Of a DNA stretch of 19,637 bases, positions 13,573 through 19,637 are shown piece by piece. Numbering within the stretch: the first letter of the stretch is position 1; every line of letters starts with the position of its first letter. A program made the position numbers and the translations under genes. The stretch comes from an uncultured Ruminococcus sp. Lineage in GTDB: Bacteria; Bacillota; Clostridia; Oscillospirales; Ruminococcaceae. The notes beneath the pieces are model-generated. The model had not been told where the DNA came from, made no database searches, and worked only from the letters and a program-made list of their open reading frames with translations. Location: positions 1-19,637 of the forward strand of contig CAJKFZ010000020.1 in NCBI GenBank assembly GCA_905199285.1. The letters run 5' to 3'.

Positions 13573-16110
13573 ATGCCGGATCAGAAATTATCTTTGGAGG
13601 ATATTCTGAACGAGTATTCTCCCGAAAATCAATCACCGAAAACTAAGGTGGGACGTGTTGACGCTCAGAAAATTCTCAATTCAACACTAAAAGCTCCGGA
13701 AACAAGCGTTGAACAAGCTTCTTCACCTATTCATTCACATAAGAAATCAAATCTTTTTGACGGAGCTCTTCGTCAGCAGACTCCGGCGGACGAATTTAAG
13801 CCGGAGGATCTTTCTAAAAAACGAATCTCTGTCGTTGATAAAGACAATATCGGAAGTATCCGCACTGTAACTCATCAGAAATCGACTCCTGCCAACACCG
13901 GAACTATCCCACCCACTCAGCTCTCACCCGACTCAACTCCGCAAATCAGACGTATGAGCGAGTCTACCCGTGCCAAGGAGATCGAAAATCTGAAAAAGAG
14001 TAAGAAAAACAAGAAAAAGAAAAAATCAGATTATACCTATAATTATGAAAGTCTTGACGGCGAATATATGCATACTCCACCGTCTTTCAAAAAGAAAAAA
14101 CGCAGCCGTGCTCAAATCGAAGCGGAATATGACAGTCCGGAAGGAAGAAAACAAATCACCGATATTGTTCCCTCTCCTGCTGCCGTTGAAGCTGCAAAAC
14201 CTGTTGAACCTGCTCCGAGAGCAGAAAAAACAAGCATCAATCTCAGCGAAACAACTGAAATTGACGCCGGAGCTCTCGACGTTCATATCACTCAGGAGCA
14301 AGATGAATATCTTTCCGAAAAATCAAAGAAAAAACGTACAAAGCGTATCGTCGATTTTAATTATTACGGCGATGTTGAGGATGTGGGACGTGATATCTAC
14401 GAACTGAAAAGCACTATAAATGTTCGTGTCTGTATTCTTGCAATGACTGCATTCCTCAGTATTTTTATAACGGTCGCAAACCAATTTGGTCTGCCTTTGA
14501 TAAATATCCTTGAGAAAAGCAACACCAAAGCATATATCGCAGTTCATCTGATACTTGGAATCATTGCTGTCGCCTCTTCCCTTCCCGTTATTTCAAAGGG
14601 AGTGAAAAAGGTTTTAACCTTTTCGGCTGATACCGATTCAATGACTGCTATAACGGCTCTATCCTGCATTATAGCTTTGATTCCAGATTTCCTTAAACCT
14701 GAAATGGCTTCTCAGGATAACGTTCACATCTATATGCCTGTCGGTATAATGGCTCTGCTTATAAATGCAATCGGAAAGCTTCTTATCGTACGACGTGCCG
14801 CAAGAAACTTTAAGTTCGTTTCCAAAAATTTCGACCGGACAGGCGTTGTTTATGTAACAGATGAAGAACGTGCGGAACGGCTCACACGAGGCACTCTCGG
14901 AGATTTCCCCATTCTTGCCTCAACAAGAAAAACCGATTTTCTTACCGATTTTCTGCGGTATACTTATTCATCAGATATGGCGGATACATACTGTCACAAA
15001 GCTGCGCCTTTTTGTCTTATCGCTTCTGTAATCGTATCGTGTTTCCTTACATTTTTCACTAAGGGAACTCTTGCTACACTTGAATCTGCAGCTTTCGGCT
15101 TCTCGATATTCAGTATGCTTATTTGCGCAACTTCATGTATCGCCATGCCTTTTGTCGTTAACATTCCTCTTGAGAATACTGCTGCTGCGGTTTTTCCGAA
15201 TAAGGGAATCATGCTCGGTTATCAGAGCGTAGATGACTTTTACGATACAAATTCCGTACTTATAAATGCAGATTCGCTTTTCCCTGATGGAAACGTCAAA
15301 CTTGCCGGAATAAAGGTATTTTCAAATACTAAAATTGACGAAGCTCTTCTTGAAGCTGCCAGCCTTACTTATCATGCCGGAAGTATTATGCGAATGCTTT
15401 TCAAGGACGTAACCGAAGGAAGAGAGGAATATCTTTATCAGATCGACAACTACTCCTTCGAGGAATCTATGGGAATCTGCGGCTGGATAAACAATAAGCG
15501 GCTTCTTTTCGGAAACCGAGAGCTTATGACCAGTCATAATATCGAAGGCATTCCCACCAAAACCAAAGAGGCGGAGATAACTTCGGCTGATCAGGAAGCC
15601 CTTTATCTTTCGATATCAGGCAATCTTGCGGCTATGTTCATAGTTGATATCACGGCTGACAAGAATGTAAAAAAATGGGCGAAAAGACTTTGCAAAAGCA
15701 AGGTTTGTATGATATTGAAAAGCGTTGACCCTTGTATTTCTCTTAAAAAAATCAGTTCTCTTTTCGGAATTCCTGAAGAAATGATAAGAATTGTTCCCAA
15801 AAGACTCCATGATGATTTTGACGAGGAATCGAAAAAAGCCGTCCGCTTAAGCGCCTCTATGGCAACGACAGGAAAATTTTCTTCGTTTGCACAGCTCATT
15901 ATCGGAACAAAGGTAGTTCACTCCGCTGTTATAATCGGACTTATTTTTCAGACCGTTTCGATCATACTTGGGTTCGGTCTTGGAATGCTTATGATACTTT
16001 CAAAAGCATTTGAAACAAATTACGTCTATATGTCGGCAACGGCTCTTATCGTATATAATTTAGCTTGCTCTGTTTTAACCTATATAGCTGTAAGTATTAA
16101 AAAACTTTAA
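13573..16110 (+). CDS. P1B-type ATPase-like membrane protein lacking catalytic motifs, with long disordered polybasic N-terminus
   Basis: A protein of 845 residues that I read as a P-type ATPase relative turned pseudoenzyme. Residues 1-275 are disordered, rich in S/P/K/E, with polybasic runs such as KKSKKNKKKKK near 141-151 and KKKRTKR before the membrane. Predicted membrane segments lie near 280-303, 320-340, 356-374, 387-406, 477-496, 504-530, 784-810 and 817-841, the eight-helix order of heavy-metal (P1B) pumps. At the M6 metal site CIAMP (522-526) stands where CPC or similar is expected. Past it, INADSLFPDG (564-573) occupies the place of the phosphorylation motif DKTGTLT, so the acceptor Asp is lost. 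GN of the nucleotide domain (647-648) and a GDGxND-like hinge are respectively kept and missing. Transport by ATP hydrolysis is therefore unlikely. ATG 13573 follows AAAAGGAG, 13 bases after rlmB; an in-frame ATG at 13528 overlaps rlmB and lacks a site. Confidence 0.78.
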   Translation: MPDQKLSLEDILNEYSPENQSPKTKVGRVDAQKILNSTLKAPETSVEQASSPIHSHKKSNLFDGALRQQTPADEFKPEDLSKKRISVVDKDNIGSIRTVTHQKSTPANTGTIPPTQLSPDSTPQIRRMSESTRAKEIENLKKSKKNKKKKKSDYTYNYESLDGEYMHTPPSFKKKKRSRAQIEAEYDSPEGRKQITDIVPSPAAVEAAKPVEPAPRAEKTSINLSETTEIDAGALDVHITQEQDEYLSEKSKKKRTKRIVDFNYYGDVEDVGRDIYELKSTINVRVCILAMTAFLSIFITVANQFGLPLINILEKSNTKAYIAVHLILGIIAVASSLPVISKGVKKVLTFSADTDSMTAITALSCIIALIPDFLKPEMASQDNVHIYMPVGIMALLINAIGKLLIVRRAARNFKFVSKNFDRTGVVYVTDEERAERLTRGTLGDFPILASTRKTDFLTDFLRYTYSSDMADTYCHKAAPFCLIASVIVSCFLTFFTKGTLATLESAAFGFSIFSMLICATSCIAMPFVVNIPLENTAAAVFPNKGIMLGYQSVDDFYDTNSVLINADSLFPDGNVKLAGIKVFSNTKIDEALLEAASLTYHAGSIMRMLFKDVTEGREEYLYQIDNYSFEESMGICGWINNKRLLFGNRELMTSHNIEGIPTKTKEAEITSADQEALYLSISGNLAAMFIVDITADKNVKKWAKRLCKSKVCMILKSVDPCISLKKISSLFGIPEEMIRIVPKRLHDDFDEESKKAVRLSASMATTGKFSSFAQLIIGTKVVHSAVIIGLIFQTVSIILGFGLGMLMILSKAFETNYVYMSATALIVYNLACSVLTYIAVSIKKL

Positions 16111-16114
16111 TTTT

Positions 16115-16157
16115 AATCTGTATCCGGAGCAATTAATTTCTGGATACAGATTTTTTT
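16115..16157 (+). terminator. Terminator-like hairpin between the ATPase-like gene and the LCP gene
   Basis: AATCTGTATCC (16115-16125) pairs perfectly with GGATACAGATT (16142-16152), an 11-bp stem with a 16-base loop, directly followed by seven T residues (16151-16157). It begins five bases past the upstream stop, and its T-run ends one base before the AAAGGAG of the LCP gene, leaving no room for a promoter between them. Confidence 0.85.
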
Positions 16158-16171
16158 GAAAGGAGTTCATC

Positions 16172-17533
16172 ATGCAGGATAAACATAACGATAACTCAGA
16201 AAAACATCTGAAAAACACTGATAACGAAAGCACAATGTATATTCCAAGCGATTCAAATGAATATCAGCAGAACGCTCGAATCTACAATCAGCAGGTAAAC
16301 CATGGTCAGCAGCAGAATAATGCCAATGCCCAACCCATGTATAACAATTATAATAACCCGAATCAGCAGTATTACAACGGAAATCAACAGCAGCAATACT
16401 ATCAGAATCAACAATATTACGGCGGACAGCAGCAGCCTCCTCAGCAGCCGTATTATCAGAACCAGCCATATTACGGAGGACAGCCACAGCCTCCTCAGCG
16501 TCCTCCTGCCGGAGGCGGATACGGAAGACAGCCTGTTCCTAAAAAGAGGAAAAAGAAAAAACACAAAAGCATTCTTGGAAGAGTTATTTCAAGAGTCATT
16601 TTATCGCTACTTATCATTTTTCTGCTTCTTTTCGGAATCTATTCCTGCGTTTCGTTAAGCCTTATAAGCAAAATAGAACACGTTGAAGGCGGTTCAAGAA
16701 ACCGAAATGAGGACGCTCTCAGCGCAAAATATGTTCAAAGCGTTCTTATCATAGGAACTGATACAAGAACAAACGACGAGCGTGGACGTTCTGATTCAAT
16801 GATCCTATTATCGCTGAATAAAAAGACCAACGAAACCATTCTCACATCTTTTATGAGAGACTGCTATGTTGATATTCCGGGTTACGGAATGGACAAGCTC
16901 AATGCTGCTTATTCCTACGGCGGTCCTGATCTTCTTATGGATACTATTGAGAGCAATTTCTATGTTAAAATCGACAATTACATTTCTGTGAATTTCAATG
17001 CTGTTTCATCAATTATCGAAGCTGCCGGCGGACTTGATCTTGAAATTTCTGATGAAGAAGCTAACGAGATCAACGTTATCCTGATAAACGAGGTCAACGA
17101 ATTAATGGGTGATGACAAATATGACGATCTTCTCGATAAAGGCGGAGATGTTCATCTAAACGGCAAACAGGCGCTTTGCTACTCCAGAATAAGATATGTA
17201 GGAAACAGCGATTTTGAAAGAACCTCAAGACAGCGCAATGTTATTACTGCTCTCATGAAAAAAGCAGTGAAATCAGGTCCAAAATTTATAACCAACGTTT
17301 CCAAAAACGCTCTTCCGCACCTCACTACCAATATGTCTAAAATGGACCTTTACCTGTTTTCACTCAGACTTCCTGCCGCTTTACGATATGATACAAAACA
17401 GATTCAGATTCCTGTTGAAGGCTCTTACAGCGGAGAGGACGTGTACGATGAATATGGTAACTATCAATCGGTGCTCAGAGTTGATTTTGATATGAACTAT
17501 GATACTTTAGAAGACGAAATTTTCAGTAAGTAA
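16172..17533 (+). CDS. LytR-CpsA-Psr (LCP) family cell-wall polymer ligase with Q/N/Y-rich tail
   Basis: LCP proteins transfer undecaprenyl-phosphate-linked glycopolymers such as teichoic acid or capsule onto peptidoglycan outside the membrane. The 453 residues comprise a long cytoplasmic tail (1-~135) that is rich in Q, N, Y, P and G from about 43 to 119 and ends in KKRKKKKHK, one membrane segment (about 138-162), and the extracellular LCP domain. The domain shows LIIGTDTR (Arg199), ERGRSDSM (Arg204, Arg206, Asp208), SFMRD (Arg229, Asp230), DKLNAAYSYGG and CYSRIRY (Arg339, Arg341) with FERTSRQ, the phosphate- and metal-binding residues of active LCP enzymes. AAAGGAG precedes the ATG at 16172. 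The long tail is unusual, since typical LCP proteins have a short cytoplasmic end. Polymer substrate unknown. Confidence 0.93.
   Translation: MQDKHNDNSEKHLKNTDNESTMYIPSDSNEYQQNARIYNQQVNHGQQQNNANAQPMYNNYNNPNQQYYNGNQQQQYYQNQQYYGGQQQPPQQPYYQNQPYYGGQPQPPQRPPAGGGYGRQPVPKKRKKKKHKSILGRVISRVILSLLIIFLLLFGIYSCVSLSLISKIEHVEGGSRNRNEDALSAKYVQSVLIIGTDTRTNDERGRSDSMILLSLNKKTNETILTSFMRDCYVDIPGYGMDKLNAAYSYGGPDLLMDTIESNFYVKIDNYISVNFNAVSSIIEAAGGLDLEISDEEANEINVILINEVNELMGDDKYDDLLDKGGDVHLNGKQALCYSRIRYVGNSDFERTSRQRNVITALMKKAVKSGPKFITNVSKNALPHLTTNMSKMDLYLFSLRLPAALRYDTKQIQIPVEGSYSGEDVYDEYGNYQSVLRVDFDMNYDTLEDEIFSK
16415..16498 (+). repeat. Two-copy tandem repeat in the LCP N-terminal tail
   Basis: A 30-base block at 16415-16444 recurs at 16469-16498 with only a few changes, a 54-base (18-codon) period. 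The blocks encode YYGGQQQPPQ and YYGGQPQPPQ, separated by QPYYQNQP. The flanking codons are also CAG/CAA-rich, so slippage may vary the copy number between strains. Confidence 0.8.
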
Positions 17534-17538
17534 ACTAA

Positions 17539-17580
17539 AAGGAGCTGTTTCACAAAAAGTGTGAAGCAACTCCTTATTTT
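17539..17580. terminator. Bidirectional terminator between convergent genes
   Basis: A stem of 15 positions with one C-A mismatch and one G-T pair (17539-17553 with 17561-17575) is flanked by TATTTTATTTT on the + strand, and its complement reads into TTTTAG on the - strand. It sits between the LCP gene (+) and the FNT channel gene (-), whose stop is at 17579-17581, and can end both transcripts. Confidence 0.88.
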
Positions 17581-18202
17581 ATTTTGTAATAAATCCTTTT
17601 CTGAGTAAAGGAATGAAAATTCCTCCGGCGGCATTTCCAAGACTCATTATGATAAGATATCCGAACGATTTCAAGGTCCATGCTTCGGCGAGAGTGAAAT
17701 AAAACATATTCGCAACGCAATGCTCAAATCCGCTGAGAATAAAAACTATTACAGGAAGAAATACCGCAAGCATCTGCCCAACCGGATTGCTTATCTTCTT
17801 AAATCCATCAGCGGCGATAAACATAAGCATTCCGCAGAAAAATGCAAGAATGAATATACTTGCAATCGTGTCATCCATTTTAACTTTGCAAAGTCCGGCA
17901 GCCTTTTCACTTATTCCGGAAATTCTTGTGTTTAAAACAAGAAGCGCTGATACTGCTGTTCCGACAAGATTTCCAAACCAGATTATTACAAGGTCGATAA
18001 GATACGAAGGTTTGTTTTCAACAGCATACCCGACTTTTCCTGTAAACAAATTAAACCCGAAATTGAGAATGACAAACAGTCCTGTTCCGAATAAAAATGC
18101 TCCTAAGTATTTGTTAGCGCATGATAAGTAAACGATTCCTCCTACAGCAATTGCTACGCCTGTTGCAAATGATCTTAAAAAAATGTCGATAAATTTTTTC
18201 AT
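17579..18202 (-). CDS. Formate/nitrite transporter (FNT) family channel
   Basis: FNT proteins form pentameric, aquaporin-like channels for formate, nitrite, hydrosulfide or related small acids. The 207 residues contain about six hydrophobic segments, the LFTGK loop near 52-56, and the family signature GFEHCVANMFYF with the pore histidine at 161, and end NAAGGIFIPLL. At 207 residues it is shorter than the usual 250-290, with short termini and loops, but has no missing segment that I can see. AAAGAGG lies a few bases before the ATG on the - strand and a promoter lies at 18238-18266. In a fermenting anaerobe formate is a likely substrate, but nitrite or hydrosulfide cannot be excluded from sequence. 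Confidence 0.9.
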   Translation of the reverse strand: MKKFIDIFLRSFATGVAIAVGGIVYLSCANKYLGAFLFGTGLFVILNFGFNLFTGKVGYAVENKPSYLIDLVIIWFGNLVGTAVSALLVLNTRISGISEKAAGLCKVKMDDTIASIFILAFFCGMLMFIAADGFKKISNPVGQMLAVFLPVIVFILSGFEHCVANMFYFTLAEAWTLKSFGYLIIMSLGNAAGGIFIPLLRKGFITK

Positions 18203-18237
18203 TAAAATGCCTCTTTCCGATAAAAATAACCTTTACA

Positions 18238-18266
18238 ATTATATCACTATATTTCCAAAAAGTAAA
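18238..18266 (-). promoter_or_regulatory. Promoter for the FNT channel gene
   Basis: On the - strand TTTACT (18261-18266) and TATAAT (18238-18243) have a 17-base spacer. The start of transcription falls about 30 bases before the ATG. The remaining sequence up to the dockerin gene's stop at 18291 is A/T-rich, with no convincing terminator. Confidence 0.75.
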
Positions 18267-18290
18267 GCAGTCTATTAAAAAAACTATATT

Positions 18291-19565
18291 TTAATCAGAA
18301 CTTTTTTCAATTACAAGTTTTCTTATCAGAACAATATCAAATGCATCGGTCGTGCCGTCATTATTAACGTCGCAGGAAAATTCGGGAGTATGCGTTTTCA
18401 GAACAGCGCCCGAACAATAAACGATATCGGCAACATTCACTTTTCCATCGTGATTAACATCCCCTGTTTCATACTCCGGTTCAGTTTCAATTGATGACGG
18501 AACATAGTCGCTTTCTGATAATTCCGGATAATTAAGCATGGTTATTCCGAATTCAGACACAGGAGTGTGATTCTTTGAAAAGCTATCAGAGCCTTTGAGA
18601 AAATATTTGTGCTGAAGTTCCTCGCCGTTTTTTCCGTTAAGATCGTCCCATGTTACATCAATGGCATACCACTTGCCGTCTTCCATCTGAACATAATTCC
18701 ACATATGTCCTTCGTCATCCGTACTGGAAAAGTTCCCGACTACAAGAATACATGGTATACCTATGCTATCACAAATAAATTTAAATCCCTCCGCATAGCC
18801 TTCACAAACGGCTCCTGGCTCAACAATTGCTCCGACGGCGGAAGTGCGAAACGGAGCTTCGAGGTCATAATATGTAAAATTACATATATGATCATGAATA
18901 CTTTTCAGCTTTTCATAGCGTGTTTCTCCCTCTATCGGAGCATTTGCAGCAGCTTCACTAAGACGCTGCTTATACTCCAAAACCGATTCCATAGAACCGT
19001 AAGCTTCAAAAAAATCTGGAGAAAACGTTATTGCTTCCATAACAATAGTATATTTTTTAGTTCGTATATTATAGCTGGAACTGTAATTTTTTACGGTTAC
19101 ACCCATGCGTGTTATATCCAGCCAGAATAATTCAGGAATATCAAAAAGAGCAGAATCAATTCCCGGACGGCAGCTTGCGAAGAGAGCACTGCTGTAGGTC
19201 TGATTATCCTCGTCGGTCATTTTAGAGGGAATATTGGTCGAAAGTTCAATAGATACAGGCTCGGAAAGCTTAACCGTCAATTGCTCAACAGACGGTTCTG
19301 CAAGCTTAATAAACGCATTATACACATCAGTATTATTCTTATCAAGGTATGCTCCGAAGCGATATGGCTTCTCACTCTGATTGGATGATAAAATTTCAGC
19401 AGAATCATCAAAATAAATCCAGCCAAGACCGTTTTCCGAGTTTTCTTCAGATTCATAAAAACTCGTACCTTCCGGAATATAATCGGCTGATACACCCCTT
19501 CCCATACAACTCAAAAATGTCGAAAAAAACGTAACAGATAAAAGCGCTGAGAATAATTTTTTCAT
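18291..19565 (-). CDS. Secreted transglutaminase-like protein with type I dockerin
   Basis: Exported 424-residue protein. A signal peptide (about 1-27, MKKLFSALLSVTFF..., likely cut after VSA) precedes an unassigned region of about 170 residues. The transglutaminase/protease-like core follows at about 215-325 with the full triad: Cys254 in PGAVCEGYAEGF, His287 in EGHMWNYV and Asp303 in WYAIDVTWDD. Residues 368-418 form a type I dockerin: two calcium-binding loops, GDVNHDGKVNVADI and CDVNNDGTTDAFDI, each followed by a helix. The dockerin should plug the protein into a cohesin scaffoldin of a cellulosome. Similar transglutaminase-dockerin proteins are known from Ruminococcus flavefaciens-type genomes; the reaction (peptide cleavage or crosslinking) is not established. 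GGAGG lies nine bases before the ATG on the - strand; the promoter is at or beyond the window edge. Confidence 0.92.
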   Translation of the reverse strand: MKKLFSALLSVTFFSTFLSCMGRGVSADYIPEGTSFYESEENSENGLGWIYFDDSAEILSSNQSEKPYRFGAYLDKNNTDVYNAFIKLAEPSVEQLTVKLSEPVSIELSTNIPSKMTDEDNQTYSSALFASCRPGIDSALFDIPELFWLDITRMGVTVKNYSSSYNIRTKKYTIVMEAITFSPDFFEAYGSMESVLEYKQRLSEAAANAPIEGETRYEKLKSIHDHICNFTYYDLEAPFRTSAVGAIVEPGAVCEGYAEGFKFICDSIGIPCILVVGNFSSTDDEGHMWNYVQMEDGKWYAIDVTWDDLNGKNGEELQHKYFLKGSDSFSKNHTPVSEFGITMLNYPELSESDYVPSSIETEPEYETGDVNHDGKVNVADIVYCSGAVLKTHTPEFSCDVNNDGTTDAFDIVLIRKLVIEKSSD

Positions 19566-19637
19566 AACGGCAAAACCTCCATTTATTCCCGATTCTCCCC
19601 TAAAAAAGTATATGTTTATATCTATAATTTATATATC

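Noticed and set aside
18270..18295. Terminator for the dockerin gene
   Set aside because: The only hairpin there (ATTAAAA with TTTTAAT) is pure A/T and weak; it would not be reliable.
19500..19515. Lipoprotein cleavage site at Cys20 of the dockerin protein
   Set aside because: The preceding FLS is a poor lipobox and a good signal peptidase I site (VSA) follows; a soluble dockerin protein is expected.

Overview
This window comes from a low-GC, Gram-positive-type anaerobe, most likely a cellulosome-bearing Ruminococcus or close relative in the Clostridia. The reasons are a secreted transglutaminase-like protein ending in a type I dockerin, the dgt-dnaG-rpoD order, strong TTGACA/TATAAT promoters with 17-bp spacers, AGGAGG-type ribosome binding sites and the RlmB/YchF/LCP repertoire. 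The assignment is inferred from gene content only. Apart from the last two genes, everything is on the + strand. Gene density is ordinary, no gap exceeds about 210 bases, and I saw no tRNA, rRNA, insertion sequence or CRISPR array.

Layout. 1-53: tail of an unrecognised upstream gene. 55-1758: alpha-phosphoglucomutase/phosphomannomutase. 1804-2155: a compact ribosomal protein L31 unit with a consensus promoter, leader, GTG start and terminator. 2192-2836: YigZ/IMPACT family protein. 2896-6741: a macromolecular-synthesis operon of dGTPase-like HD phosphohydrolase, DNA primase and the primary sigma factor, closed by a terminator. 6815-10800 and on to 11680: a strong promoter reads a 912-residue cyclic-di-GMP signalling protein, then the ATPase YchF and, overlapping it by 8 bases, a TtcA-like tRNA thiolation enzyme, closed by a hairpin. 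11750-12655: membrane-anchored metallophosphoesterase with its own promoter. 12703-16157: promoter, RlmB rRNA methyltransferase and a large membrane protein, followed by a terminator-like hairpin. 16172-17533: LytR-CpsA-Psr wall-polymer ligase. 17539-17580: bidirectional terminator. On the - strand are an FNT-type channel and a dockerin transglutaminase.

The housekeeping genes cover sugar-phosphate entry into wall and glycogen precursors (pgm), replication and transcription initiation (dnaG, rpoD), nucleotide pool control (dgt) and ribosome/tRNA maturation (rpmE, rlmB, ttcA-like). The less ordinary content is at the envelope and in signalling. First, a degenerate-GGDEF plus intact-looking EAL protein carries about 230-330 C-terminal residues of glycine-rich ~28-residue repeats that look like a beta-helix, with no signal peptide or membrane segment. 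Second, a membrane protein keeps the eight-helix topology and fold landmarks of a P1B-type ATPase but has lost the catalytic aspartate motif and the hinge motif, and has a ~275-residue disordered polybasic N-terminus. Third, the next gene, an LCP ligase, has its own disordered Q/N/Y/P-rich, polybasic cytoplasmic tail. These three are the best candidates for undescribed biology. Functions beyond family level are inference.
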